A stretch of 64,000 nt of DNA from Streptomyces niveus (GTDB lineage Bacteria > Actinomycetota > Actinomycetes > Streptomycetales > Streptomycetaceae), in the NCBI RefSeq assembly GCF_002009175.1, contig NZ_CP018047.1:6572001-6636000 (forward strand). Reading direction: 5' to 3'. The notes below the pieces were generated by a model. That model worked only from the letters and a program-made list of their open reading frames with translations. It was not told the DNA's origin and made no database searches. How positions within the stretch are numbered: position 1 is the stretch's first letter; each line of letters opens with the position of its first letter. The translations under genes were made by a program, and so were the position numbers. Shown here piece after piece: positions 16,829 to 25,915 of the stretch.

Positions 16829-18433
16829 ATGAAGCGCAAGAGTCTCGTGCTGCCGGTCGTGGCAGGACTGCTCGCCCCGGTGCTCGCCGCCTGTGGCGGC
16901 TCGGACGGCGGATCCGGCAGCGGTGACGCCATCGTCGTCGGCACCACGGACCAGTTCACCGCCACCAAGGAGTCCCCGGCGCCCTTCGACCCGGCGTTCG
17001 CCTACGACACCGGCTCCTGGAACGTCCTGCGCCAGTCCCTCCAGACCCTGATGCACATACCCCGCGGCGGCGGCGCCCCCGTCCCCGAGGCCGCGTCCAA
17101 CTGCCGCTTCTCGGACAACCAGAACGAGAGCTACCGCTGCGAACTGCGCGACGGCCTCAAGTTCGCGAGCGGCGCCGAGATCACCTCACAGGACGTGAAG
17201 TTCTCCATCGACCGCGTGATCGACATCAACTCCGAGGCCGGCGCGGTCGGCCTGCTCAAGAACATCGACACGATCGAGACGCCCAGCGCCTCCGAGGTCA
17301 TCTTCCACCTCAAGACCCCCGACGCCACGTTCCCGTACAAGCTCTCCACGCCCGTCGCCGGCATCGTCGACCCCGAGGCGTACGACGGCAGGAAGCTCCG
17401 CGACGGCTTCGACGTGACCGGCTCCGGCCCTTACAACTTCAAGGCCGAGACCGACGGCGACCGGATCGTCAAGGCGGTCTTCACCAAGAACTCCTCGTAC
17501 AAGGGCGACCTGAAGCTCCGCAACGACAAGGTCGAGCTGCGCTCGTACCCCGACGCGGCCGCCATGGGCAAGGCCCTCGACTCCGGCGAGATCGACGTCA
17601 TGGCCCGCACCATGTCCCCCGACCAGATCGAGGACATGACCGCGAAGCCCACCGACAAGATCGAGCTCACCGAGATGCCCGGTCTGGAGATCCGCTACCT
17701 CGCCTTCGACACCGACGAGCCCGTCGTGAAGGACAAGGCCGTACGCCAGGCCGTCGCCTCCCTCGTCGACCGCGGCGAGATCGCCTCCGAGGTCTACGGC
17801 TCCACGGCCGAGCCCCTCTACTCGCTCATCCCGGCGACCATCACCGCGCACACCAACTCGTTCTTCAACAAGTACGGCGAGCCCGACCCGGCCGAGGCGA
17901 AGCGACTCCTCGACGAGGCCGGTGTCCAGACACCCGTGCAGTTCACCCTGAACTACACGACCGACCACTACGGCGAAGCCACCGCCAAGGAGTTCGAGAC
18001 GCTCAAGAAGCAGCTCAACTCCAGCGGGCTCTTCGACGTCGACACCAAGGGCACCGAGTGGTCCAAGTTCCGGCCCGCCCAGACACGCGGTGACTACACC
18101 GTCTACGGCATGGGCTGGTTCCCCGACTTCCCCGACCCGGACAACTACATCGCGCCGTTCCTCGACGAGAACAACTTCCTCAACGCGCCGTACTCGAACA
18201 AGAAGGTCAGCGGAGAGCTGATCCCCCAGTCGCGCAGCGAGGCCGAGCGCAGCGCCGCCGCCAAGAGCTTCGCGCAGATGCAGGACATCGTCGCCGAGGA
18301 CGTACCGGTGTTGCCGCTCTGGCAGGGCAAGCAGTACGTGGCCGCCGACGACGACATCTCCGGTGTCGAGTGGGCGCTCAACCCCTCCGGCGAACTGCTG
18401 CTCTGGGAACTCGGCACCGGCAGCGCGGTCTGA
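16829..18433 (+). CDS. Peptide/nickel-type ABC transporter substrate-binding lipoprotein
   Basis: A 534-residue SBP_bac_5-family lipoprotein that would bind oligopeptides or a similar ligand at the outer face of the membrane. A signal peptide with lipobox LAAC (Cys22) is followed by a Gly/Ser-rich linker. The body has the family hallmarks LRDGLKFASGAEITSQDVKFSIDR and, near the end, PVLPLWQGKQYVAADDDISG. No permease or ATPase gene is adjacent, so it must work with a transporter encoded elsewhere. The start ATG at 16829 follows AGGGAGTACG. Flanked by its own leader and a very strong terminator. Confidence 0.9.
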   Translation: MKRKSLVLPVVAGLLAPVLAACGGSDGGSGSGDAIVVGTTDQFTATKESPAPFDPAFAYDTGSWNVLRQSLQTLMHIPRGGGAPVPEAASNCRFSDNQNESYRCELRDGLKFASGAEITSQDVKFSIDRVIDINSEAGAVGLLKNIDTIETPSASEVIFHLKTPDATFPYKLSTPVAGIVDPEAYDGRKLRDGFDVTGSGPYNFKAETDGDRIVKAVFTKNSSYKGDLKLRNDKVELRSYPDAAAMGKALDSGEIDVMARTMSPDQIEDMTAKPTDKIELTEMPGLEIRYLAFDTDEPVVKDKAVRQAVASLVDRGEIASEVYGSTAEPLYSLIPATITAHTNSFFNKYGEPDPAEAKRLLDEAGVQTPVQFTLNYTTDHYGEATAKEFETLKKQLNSSGLFDVDTKGTEWSKFRPAQTRGDYTVYGMGWFPDFPDPDNYIAPFLDENNFLNAPYSNKKVSGELIPQSRSEAERSAAAKSFAQMQDIVAEDVPVLPLWQGKQYVAADDDISGVEWALNPSGELLLWELGTGSAV

Positions 18434-18465
18434 CCCCGGCCCCACCGTGCGGGCAACCGCCACAT

Positions 18466-18504
18466 GAGAGGTCCCCGGCATCGCACCGATGCCGGGGACC
18501 TCTC
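18466..18504. terminator. Bidirectional intrinsic terminator
   Basis: A perfect 18-bp stem (18466-18483 with 18487-18504) with a 3-base loop lies between the convergent lipoprotein and response-regulator genes. Confidence 0.9.
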
Positions 18505-18529
18505 ACGTACTCACCCGAAACGCCTGGGG

Positions 18530-19201
18530 TCACTGCGCGCCGGGGCGCACCAGACCGCTCTCGTACGCGTACACCGCCGCCTGCACACGGTCACGCAGGC
18601 TCAGCTTCGTCAGCACATGCCCCACATGCGTCTTCACCGTGGTCTCGCTGACGAACAGATCCGCGGCGATCTCCGCGTTGGACAGCCCCCGTGCCACCAG
18701 CTTCAGCACCTCGACCTCACGCTCGGTGAGCGTGTGCAGGGTGTCCGGCACCTGCTCGTCACCGGACGGCAGATGGTCCGCGTACTTGTCCAGCAGCCGG
18801 CGCGTGATGCTCGGTGCCAGCATCGCCTCACCCGCGGCCACCACCCGGATCGCCTGCACCAGCTCGTTCGCCGGCGCGTCCTTCAGCAGAAAGCCACTGG
18901 CCCCGGCGCGCAACGCCTCCACCACGTACTCGTCCAGATCGAACGTGGTCAGCACCAGCACCTTCGCCGGACCGTCCTTGCCCGGACCCGTGATCTGCCG
19001 CGTCGCCTCCACACCGTCCATCCGCGGCATACGGATGTCCATCAGCACCACATCGGGCTGCAGCGCCCGCACCTGGTCGATGGCCTGAAGACCGTCCCCG
19101 GCCTCCCCGACGACCGCGATGTCCTGCTCGGCCTCCAGGATCATCCGGAAGCCGGTGCGCAGCAGTGGCTGGTCATCGACCAGTAGGACGCGGATCGCCA
19201 C
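18530..19201 (-). CDS. NarL/LuxR-family response regulator (orphan)
   Basis: A 223-residue two-component response regulator. The receiver domain has the acidic DDQ pocket near residue 8 and the phosphoacceptor segment DVVLMDIRMPRMDGVEA, with the conserved LTTFD and LLKDAP further on. The C-terminal LuxR-type helix-turn-helix is LTEREVEVLKLVARGLSNAE followed by VSETTVKTHVGHVLTKL. The start is the GTG at 19201 after GAAGGAGATCC. No histidine kinase gene is next to it in this window, so its signal is unknown. Confidence 0.93.
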   Translation of the reverse strand: MAIRVLLVDDQPLLRTGFRMILEAEQDIAVVGEAGDGLQAIDQVRALQPDVVLMDIRMPRMDGVEATRQITGPGKDGPAKVLVLTTFDLDEYVVEALRAGASGFLLKDAPANELVQAIRVVAAGEAMLAPSITRRLLDKYADHLPSGDEQVPDTLHTLTEREVEVLKLVARGLSNAEIAADLFVSETTVKTHVGHVLTKLSLRDRVQAAVYAYESGLVRPGAQ

Positions 19202-19283
19202 GGGATCTCCTTCGGTAGACCGATCCCGGTCCATTCTGCCCTGACCGCCCGCCCACCGAAGCGGCGGGCACACGCCGCCCCCG

Positions 19284-20168
19284 CTACACCCCCTGCGCCG
19301 GCTCGGCGGAAACGGCCGGCTCCACCACCGGCAGCGGCTCCGCACCCTGCGCCGGCGGCACCGTCAGCGGATACACCGGGGGAGTCCCCCCGAACTCCGG
19401 ACACACCGCCCGGTGATCGCACCAACCGCACAGCTTCGTCGGCCGGGGCCGCCAGTCACCCGTCTCCGTCGCCTGCCTGATCGCGTCCCAGAGCGCCAGC
19501 AGCTTGCGCTCGATACGCTCCAGATCCGCCTCCACCGGGTCGTACGTCAGAACGTCACCACTGCCCAGATAGACCAGCTGAAGCCGGCGCGGCACCACCC
19601 GCTTCCACCGCCAGATCACCAGCGCGTAGAACTTCATCTGGAACAGCGCGCCCTCCGCGTACTCCGGACGCGGCGCCTTGCCCGTCTTGTAGTCCACGAT
19701 CCGCACCTCGCCCGACGGCGCCACGTCGACCCGGTCGATCACCCCGCGCAGCCGCAGCCCCGACTCCAGCTCCGTCTCCACGAACAGCTCACGCTCGGCC
19801 GGCTCCAGCCGCGTCGGATCCTCCAGCGAGAACCACCGCTCGACCAGCCCCTCCGCCTCCGACAGCCAGCGCGTCAGCCGCTCACCGCCCTCGTCCCCCT
19901 CGAACAGCTCACCCAGCTCCGGCCTCGACTCCAGCAGCCGGTCCCACTGCCCGGGGACCATCGCCCTGGCCCGCGGCGCCGTACGCTCGACAGCGGGGTC
20001 GTCGAACAGCCTCTCCAGCACCGCGTGCACCAGCGTCCCCCGGGTGGCCGCCTCGCTCGGCTTCTCCGGCAGCTTGTCGATCACCCGGAACCGGTACAGC
20101 AGAGGGCACTGCATGAAGTCACTCGCACGCGACGGCGACAGCGACATGGGCTGCTGACTCGTACTCAT
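19284..20168 (-). CDS. RecB-family PD-(D/E)XK exonuclease with iron-sulfur cysteines
   Basis: A 294-residue stand-alone RecB/Cas4-like nuclease (PDDEXK_1 type), probably in DNA repair. It opens with SLSPSRASDFMQCPLLYRFR, has the RGTLVHAVLE helix, the catalytic core GVIDRVDVAPSGEVRIVDYKTGK (Asp and DYK), and the QMKFYALVIW helix. Four cysteines, one at the N-terminus (MQC) and three late (CGWCDHRAVC), form the pattern of the 4Fe-4S cluster in AddB/Cas4 nucleases. Divergent from the M50 peptidase gene. No cas genes or repeats are nearby, so it is not a CRISPR protein here. Confidence 0.87.
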   Translation of the reverse strand: MSTSQQPMSLSPSRASDFMQCPLLYRFRVIDKLPEKPSEAATRGTLVHAVLERLFDDPAVERTAPRARAMVPGQWDRLLESRPELGELFEGDEGGERLTRWLSEAEGLVERWFSLEDPTRLEPAERELFVETELESGLRLRGVIDRVDVAPSGEVRIVDYKTGKAPRPEYAEGALFQMKFYALVIWRWKRVVPRRLQLVYLGSGDVLTYDPVEADLERIERKLLALWDAIRQATETGDWRPRPTKLCGWCDHRAVCPEFGGTPPVYPLTVPPAQGAEPLPVVEPAVSAEPAQGV

Positions 20169-20277
20169 GACTCAGACCCTACGGCCCGCCACTGACAGCG
20201 AGCGGAATACCATCGACGCAAGACCTCGCGCACACGGCATCATCGAGCGAGTGACGGCGCCGCAACGAAGGGACGAC

Positions 20278-21525
20278 GTGAACAAGGACGACGAGAGCGG
20301 CGAGAGCAGGAGGCCGCGGTCCGGTCCTGAGGACGCGCCCCCCGGCGGCAAGCGGAAGCGGCCCGAAGACCCCGGAGGCGGGATCCTGATGGGCCGTCCC
20401 TTCGGCGTCCCCGTCTACGTCGCGCCCAGCTGGTTCCTGGTCGCCGCCCTCATCACCTGGGTCTTCGGCGGCCAGCTCGACCGCGTGCTGCCCGAGCTCG
20501 GCGGCATCCGCTACCTCGTCGCGCTCTTCTTCGCCGTCGCCTTCTACGCCTCCGTACTGGTCCACGAACTGGCCCACACGGTCGTCGCCCTGCGCTACGG
20601 CCTCCCCGTACGCCGCATCCAGCTCCAGTTCTTCGGCGGCGTCTCCGAGATCGAGAAGGAGTCCGAGACCCCCGGCCGCGAGTTCGTGCTCGCCTTCGTC
20701 GGCCCCCTGCTCTCCCTCGTCCTCGCCGCCTTCTTCTACCTCACGATGATGGCCGTCGAACCCGGCACGGTCCCAGGCGTCCTGCTCGCCGGACTGATGA
20801 TCTCCAACCTCATCGTCGCCGCCTTCAACCTGCTGCCCGGCCTGCCCCTCGACGGCGGCCGGATGCTCCGCGCCGTCGTCTGGAAGATCACCGGCAAACC
20901 CATGACCGGCACCGTCGCCGCCGCCTGGGTCGGCAGGGCCCTCGCCGTCGCCGTCCTCATCGGACTCCCGCTCCTCACTCACACCGGCGCCCTCGGCAAC
21001 TCCACCAAGGACATCGGCGGCATGGAGACCGTCACCGACGCACTCCTCGCCGCCATCCTCGCCGCCATCATCTGGACCGGCGCCGGCAACAGCCTGCGCA
21101 TGGCACGCCTGCGCGAACACCTGCCCGAACTGCGAGCCCGCGCCCTCACCCGCCGCGCCGTCCCCGTCGAATCCGCCACCCCGCTCTCCGAAGCGCTGCG
21201 CCGCGCCAACGAAGCCGGCGCCCGCGCCCTCGTCGTCGTCGACGGACAGGGCGAACCCACCGCCCTCGTCCGCGAAGCGGCCATCGTCGGCGTCCCCGCC
21301 CACCGCCGACCCTGGGTCGCCGTCAGCGGCCTCGCCCAGGACCTCACCGACGGCATGAAGGTCCCCGCCGAACTCGCCGGAGAGGCACTCCTCGACCGGC
21401 TCAGGGCCAGCCCCGCCACCGAATACCTCGTCGTCGAGGAGACCGGGGAGATCTACGGAGTCCTCTCCACCGCCGACGTCGAACGCGCCTTCGTCGCCGC
21501 CATGGCCAGGCCCGACTCCAAATGA
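20278..21525 (+). CDS. Site-2-protease-like M50 metallopeptidase with CBS region
   Basis: An integral-membrane zinc protease of about 415 residues. The zinc motif HELAH sits in a membrane segment (SVLVHELAHTVVAL) and the third ligand region is NLLPGLPLDGGRM. At least five hydrophobic segments are seen between residues about 40 and 270. The C-terminal third carries CBS-like repeats (VESATPLSEALRRANEAGAR, ALVVVDGQGEPTALV, then YLVVEETGEIYGVLS), which usually sense adenine nucleotides. The GTG at 20278 preceded by AAGGGACG is chosen over in-frame upstream codons. It is followed closely by trmI. Confidence 0.88.
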   Translation: MNKDDESGESRRPRSGPEDAPPGGKRKRPEDPGGGILMGRPFGVPVYVAPSWFLVAALITWVFGGQLDRVLPELGGIRYLVALFFAVAFYASVLVHELAHTVVALRYGLPVRRIQLQFFGGVSEIEKESETPGREFVLAFVGPLLSLVLAAFFYLTMMAVEPGTVPGVLLAGLMISNLIVAAFNLLPGLPLDGGRMLRAVVWKITGKPMTGTVAAAWVGRALAVAVLIGLPLLTHTGALGNSTKDIGGMETVTDALLAAILAAIIWTGAGNSLRMARLREHLPELRARALTRRAVPVESATPLSEALRRANEAGARALVVVDGQGEPTALVREAAIVGVPAHRRPWVAVSGLAQDLTDGMKVPAELAGEALLDRLRASPATEYLVVEETGEIYGVLSTADVERAFVAAMARPDSK

Positions 21526-21578
21526 GGCACCCCCAAGCCAGGTGAGGGAGCCTCAAATGGAGCAGGTAGTCTGACCGC

Positions 21579-22481
21579 ATGTCCGAACCGACCGGTGCCG
21601 CCCGTCGTCGCGGCCCCTTCAAAGTCGGGGACCAGGTCCAGCTCACCGACCCCAAGGGACGCCACTACACCTTCACGCTCGAAGCCGGGAAGAACTTCCA
21701 CACCCACAAGGGTTCCTTCCCCCACGACGAGCTGATCGGTGCTCCCGAGGGCAGTGTTGTCCGCACCACGGGAAACGTCGCCTACCTCGCGCTGCGCCCC
21801 CTGCTCCCCGACTACGTCCTGTCCATGCCCCGCGGCGCCGCCGTGGTCTACCCCAAGGACGCGGGCCAGATCCTGGCCTTCGCCGACATCTTCCCCGGCG
21901 CCCGCATCGTCGAAGCCGGAGTGGGATCGGGCTCGCTCAGCAGCTTCCTGCTGCGCGCCATCGGCGACCAGGGCATGCTGCACTCCTACGAGCGCCGCCA
22001 GGACTTCGCCGACATCGCCCGGCAGAACGTGGAACGCTACTTCGGCGGCCCCCACCCCGCCTGGCAGCTCACCGTCGGCGACCTCCAGGACAACCTCTCG
22101 GACACCGAGGTCGACCGCGTCATCCTCGACATGCTCGCACCGTGGGAATGCGTCGAGCCCGTGTCGAAGGCCCTCGTACCCGGCGGCATCCTCTGCGCCT
22201 ACGTCGCCACCACCACCCAGCTCGCCCGCACCGTCGAGACGATCCGCGAACACGGCTCGTTCAACGAACCGGCCGCCTGGGAGTCGATGGTCCGCAACTG
22301 GCACGTCGAGGGACTCGCCGTACGCCCCGACCACCGCATGATCGGCCACACCGGCTTCCTGATCACCGCCCGCCGCCTCGCCGACGGCGTGGAGCCGCCC
22401 CTGCGCCGCCGCCGCCCCTCCAAGGGCGCGTACGGCGAGGACTACGACGGCCCCGGAAGCGGCAGCGGCTCCCGAGGCTGA
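21579..22481 (+). CDS. trmI: tRNA (adenine-58-N1)-methyltransferase
   Basis: Methylates A58 in the T-loop of tRNAs using S-adenosylmethionine; the homologue in mycobacteria works as a homotetramer. 300 residues: N-terminal beta-barrel region (GDQVQLTDPKGRHYTFTLEAG), a class I methyltransferase fold with VEAGVGSGSLSSFLL as the SAM-binding motif, the YERRQDFADIARQNVE acidic motif and DMLAPWECVE. The C-terminal tail is basic and Gly/Ser-rich. The ATG at 21579 lies 53 bases after the M50 gene. Upstream position beside the proteasome locus matches the usual actinobacterial order. Confidence 0.93.
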   Translation: MSEPTGAARRRGPFKVGDQVQLTDPKGRHYTFTLEAGKNFHTHKGSFPHDELIGAPEGSVVRTTGNVAYLALRPLLPDYVLSMPRGAAVVYPKDAGQILAFADIFPGARIVEAGVGSGSLSSFLLRAIGDQGMLHSYERRQDFADIARQNVERYFGGPHPAWQLTVGDLQDNLSDTEVDRVILDMLAPWECVEPVSKALVPGGILCAYVATTTQLARTVETIREHGSFNEPAAWESMVRNWHVEGLAVRPDHRMIGHTGFLITARRLADGVEPPLRRRRPSKGAYGEDYDGPGSGSGSRG

Positions 22482-22542
22482 GCCGCCGTCACCTCCCCGG
22501 CCCGCGGGGCCGGGCCGCCCGAAGATCCACAACACGGCAGCA

Positions 22543-22585
22543 CCGCCGCCGAGTTCACGTCCGCCCGACGCGAACTCGGCGGCGG
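22543..22585 (+). terminator. Terminator after trmI
   Basis: A 14-bp perfect stem (22543-22556 with 22572-22585) followed by CTTCTTTA, beyond the trmI stop. Confidence 0.75.
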
Positions 22586-22687
22586 CTTCTTTACGTTGGC
22601 CTTAACGACCCCGCTGTTCCACCGCACTGTGACGTGTGGCACGATTCACGCCACCCCCACCAGACCTGCCTTCACAGGAGACACCGC

Positions 22688-23275
22688 GTGCAGATCTCCG
22701 ACGTCCCGGACCTCGCGCACACCCGCCCGCGTCCCGTGCACTGGCTCGCCACGGCCACCGCGATGGCCGCCGTGATGGCAGGCGCGGGTCTGCTCCAGCC
22801 CGACGCCGCCACCGCCAACCAGACAGGCTCCGGAACCACCACACGGACCACCCCGGACGCCGCGCCACTGCCCGCGCCCGACACCGCCGCGGTCGACTTC
22901 CCGCTCGAATGCGGTGGCGCGAAAGCACTGGTCACGAAGGAAGCCACCGGAGACCTCGACGGCGACGGCCGCCCCGAGACCGTGGCAGCCGCCCGCTGCG
23001 ACGCCGGATCGGGCACCCCGCCGAGCGGCGTCTACGTACTCACAGCGACGAAGGACGCCGGCGCTCCCCGCGTCGTCGCCACACTGGTGGACCCCGCCGA
23101 CCGGCAGACCGTCGCCGACCTGGCGATACGCGACGGCCTCGTCCGGGCCCGGCTGCTCGGCTACTCGGGGCCCGACGTACCGGGCTGCTGCCCCGACGAG
23201 GAGCAGAACCTGACCTGGCGATGGCAGAACGGCGGCTTCGTACAGAGCGACCGGAGCGAGTCACGGAGCGTCTGA
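22688..23275 (+). CDS. Exported protein of unknown function
   Basis: A 195-residue protein I do not recognise by family. A hydrophobic stretch (TATAMAAVMAGAGLL, residues about 18-34) behaves as a signal peptide after a basic N-terminus. A Thr/Pro/Ala-rich linker follows, then a compact domain with DLDGDGRPETVAAARC, a calcium-binding-like acidic loop of the sort seen in FG-GAP or dockerin repeats, and three more cysteines (one CC pair). The GTG at 22688 follows AGGAGA. It sits alone between trmI and the ferredoxin gene. Confidence 0.75.
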   Translation: MQISDVPDLAHTRPRPVHWLATATAMAAVMAGAGLLQPDAATANQTGSGTTTRTTPDAAPLPAPDTAAVDFPLECGGAKALVTKEATGDLDGDGRPETVAAARCDAGSGTPPSGVYVLTATKDAGAPRVVATLVDPADRQTVADLAIRDGLVRARLLGYSGPDVPGCCPDEEQNLTWRWQNGGFVQSDRSESRSV

Positions 23276-23338
23276 CCGGTCACACCGCGTGACCCACCCG
23301 GCCGTACCGCGACCGCCCCGCCGGCACCCCGGAGCCGG

Positions 23339-23659
23339 TCACTCCGCGTCGGGGCCGTACACCTCGACACTGTCCGAGACGCGCCGTACATGAATGCAGT
23401 CACCCGGGCACTCCTTGGCCGAGTCGACGACATCCTTGAGAATCGGTAGAGGCACCCTCGTGGTGGCGCCGGGGGACTGGAGCAACTCGTCGTCGGCGCT
23501 CTTCACATAAGCGAGCCCGTCGATGTCCAGCTCGAAGACGTCGGGCGCGTACTGGGCGCAGATCCCGTCGCCGGTGCAGAGGTCCTGGTCGATCCAGACT
23601 TCGAGCGGCTCGCCGCCCTCGGTGAGGGTGTCGGTCGGAGCCTGCTGCTGCACGGTCAT
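23339..23659 (-). CDS. Ferredoxin (3Fe-4S/4Fe-4S type)
   Basis: A 106-residue small electron carrier. The cluster-binding pattern is split: CTGDGIC near residues 32-38 followed by APDVFELD, and CPGDCIHV near the C-terminus, as in the single-cluster ferredoxins that serve P450s and similar oxidoreductases. It has an N-terminal extension of about 20 residues (QQQAPTDTLTEGG). The ATG at 23659 is chosen over an upstream extension without homology. It is divergent from arc; its redox partner is not in the window. Confidence 0.9.
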   Translation of the reverse strand: MTVQQQAPTDTLTEGGEPLEVWIDQDLCTGDGICAQYAPDVFELDIDGLAYVKSADDELLQSPGATTRVPLPILKDVVDSAKECPGDCIHVRRVSDSVEVYGPDAE

Positions 23660-23858
23660 ATCGCCTGCCGTTTCCTGCGTGGGGCGGGGCGACCTCGGGC
23701 AAGTCGCGCCAGCCCTGACGGGTGTTGAACACCTCGACGATACAACCGGCCGCTTTCCGATGTTGATCGGTGGGTATTCCCCTGGCGTGAGGGAGAGCGC
23801 AAGGGTGAAGATCGGACACACCCCGACAGTCTTTGTGATCTAGGGGTTTTAATCACCA

Positions 23859-23872
23859 CCTACCCAGGTAGG
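23859..23872. promoter_or_regulatory. Palindrome in the arc promoter region
   Basis: CCTACC-CA-GGTAGG is a perfect 14-bp inverted repeat ending in a TAGGGT hexamer that could serve as a -10 element for arc. A looser GTGAT-N12-ATCAC inverted repeat lies just upstream (23835-23856). Function is unknown. Confidence 0.4.
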
Positions 23873-23912
23873 GTCAGGAAGCGTCCAGCTCCCCTTGGAG
23901 GAGGTGAGGACC

Positions 23913-25679
23913 GTGGCAGCCCACGACGACGACATCAACCGCGGCATCCGGCCCGGGCGGGGGTCAGAAGACCCAGCCGGCCAGGTTGCCTATCTCGAGC
24001 AGGAAATCGCCGTCCTGCGACGTAAGCTCGCCGACTCTCCGCGTCATACGAGGATTCTCGAAGAGCGGATCGTCGAACTGCAGACAAACCTGGCAGGTGT
24101 GTCCGCGCAGAATGAGCGGCTCGCCAATACGCTGCGTGAGGCCCGCGACCAGATCGTGGCCCTCAAGGAAGAGGTCGACCGGCTCGCACAGCCGCCGGCC
24201 GGCTTCGGTGTCTTTCTGCATGCGAACGAGGACGGCACGGCCGACATCTTCACCGGGGGCCGCAAGCTCCGGGTGAACGTCAGCCCCGGCGTCGAGCTCG
24301 AAGAGCTCCGGCGCGGCCAGGAAGTCATGCTCAACGAGGCCCTCAACGTGGTCGAGGCCATGGAATTCGAGCGGGCCGGGGACATCGTCACCCTCAAGGA
24401 GATCCTTGAGGACGGCGAGCGCGCCCTGGTCGTGGGGCACACCGACGAGGAACGGGTGGTGCGGCTCGCGGAGCCGCTGCTGGACATCACCATCCGCGCC
24501 GGCGACGCCCTCCTGCTCGAACCGCGATCCGGCTACGTCTACGAGGTGGTTCCCAAGAGCGAGGTCGAAGAGCTCGTCCTTGAAGAGGTACCGGACGTCG
24601 ACTACAGCAAGATCGGCGGTCTCGGCGGCCAGATCGAGATGATCCGCGACGCCGTCGAGCTTCCGTACCTCTACCCGGACCTCTTCAAAGAGCACGAACT
24701 GCGCCCGCCGAAGGGCATCCTGCTCTACGGCCCGCCCGGCTGCGGCAAGACGCTCATCGCCAAGGCCGTCGCCAACTCCCTTGCCAAGAAGGTCGCGGAG
24801 GTGAGCGGCCGGCCCGCCGGAAAGAGCTACTTCCTCAACATCAAGGGCCCCGAGCTCCTCAACAAGTACGTGGGCGAGACCGAGCGGCACATCCGCCTGG
24901 TCTTCCAGCGCGCCCGTGAGAAGGCCAGCGAGGGCACCCCCGTCATCGTCTTCTTCGACGAGATGGAATCCCTCTTCCGCACCCGGGGCTCCGGCGTCAG
25001 CTCGGACGTGGAGAACACCATCGTCCCGCAGCTCCTCGCCGAGATCGACGGTGTGGAGGGCCTGGAGAACGTCATCGTCATCGGCGCCTCCAACCGCGAG
25101 GACATGATCGACCCCGCGATCCTGCGGCCCGGCCGTCTCGATGTGAAGATCAAGATCGAGCGTCCGGACGCGGAGGCGGCGAAGGACATCTTCGCGAAGT
25201 ACCTGCGCTCCTCGCTGCCCCTGCACGAGGACGACCTGTCCGAGCACAAGGGCTCTCCCGAGTCCACCGTGCAGGGCATGATCCAGTCGGTCGTCGAGCG
25301 GATGTACACCGAGTCCGAGGAGAACCGCTTCCTCGAGGTCACGTACGCCAACGGCGACAAGGAAGTCCTCTACTTCAAGGACTTCAACTCCGGCGCGATG
25401 ATCCAGAACATCGTCGACCGGGCCAAGAAGATGGCCATCAAGGACTTCCTCGACGAGAACCAGCGAGGACTCCGCGTCGCCCACCTCCTCCAGGCCTGCG
25501 TGGACGAGTTCAAGGAGAACGAGGACCTGCCCAACACCACCAACCCGGACGACTGGGCCCGCATCTCCGGCAAGAAGGGCGAGCGGATCGTCTTCATCCG
25601 CACCCTCGTCACCGGAAAGCAGGGCGCGGACACCGGACGCTCCATCGACACCGTCGCGAACACCGGACAGTACCTGTAA
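23913..25679 (+). CDS. arc: Proteasome-associated AAA ATPase ARC (Mpa)
   Basis: Hexameric ring ATPase that recruits pupylated proteins, unfolds them and feeds them to the 20S proteasome. 588 residues: an N-terminal coiled coil (residues about 22-75, [14 protein letters not shown]), tandem OB folds, then one AAA module with Walker [16 protein letters not shown] and Walker [11 protein letters not shown]. The C-terminus ends GQYL, the tail used to dock on the proteasome. I chose the GTG at 23913, five bases after a perfect GGAGGAGGTGAGG. A strong terminator follows, so dop is probably transcribed separately. Confidence 0.97.
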   Translation: MAAHDDDINRGIRPGRGSEDPAGQVAYLEQEIAVLRRKLADSPRHTRILEERIVELQTNLAGVSAQNERLANTLREARDQIVALKEEVDRLAQPPAGFGVFLHANEDGTADIFTGGRKLRVNVSPGVELEELRRGQEVMLNEALNVVEAMEFERAGDIVTLKEILEDGERALVVGHTDEERVVRLAEPLLDITIRAGDALLLEPRSGYVYEVVPKSEVEELVLEEVPDVDYSKIGGLGGQIEMIRDAVELPYLYPDLFKEHELRPPKGILLYGPPGCGKTLIAKAVANSLAKKVAEVSGRPAGKSYFLNIKGPELLNKYVGETERHIRLVFQRAREKASEGTPVIVFFDEMESLFRTRGSGVSSDVENTIVPQLLAEIDGVEGLENVIVIGASNREDMIDPAILRPGRLDVKIKIERPDAEAAKDIFAKYLRSSLPLHEDDLSEHKGSPESTVQGMIQSVVERMYTESEENRFLEVTYANGDKEVLYFKDFNSGAMIQNIVDRAKKMAIKDFLDENQRGLRVAHLLQACVDEFKENEDLPNTTNPDDWARISGKKGERIVFIRTLVTGKQGADTGRSIDTVANTGQYL

Positions 25680-25686
25680 GAAAAAG

Positions 25687-25724
25687 ACCGGCTGCGGATG
25701 TCCGGACGGGCATCCGCAGCCGGT
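25687..25724 (+). terminator. Terminator after arc
   Basis: A 14-bp perfect stem (25687-25700 with 25711-25724) followed by TGTTTTCC, 8 bases beyond the arc stop. Confidence 0.9.
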
Positions 25725-25915
25725 TGTTTTCCCCCTACCTTTCACGACACCAGGGCAATGACGGAAACGATCTCCCCACCGGTGCGAAGCCGTTTTAGGC
25801 TCTTCGGTACCGCCACGTCGCGCAGTGCGGGGACGGGCACCGCACACGCACCGGAGAGACAGCGGTACTTGAGCGGCGCTCCCGAAGGGGAGCACCGCCG
25901 GGCAAGGAGGGCCGC

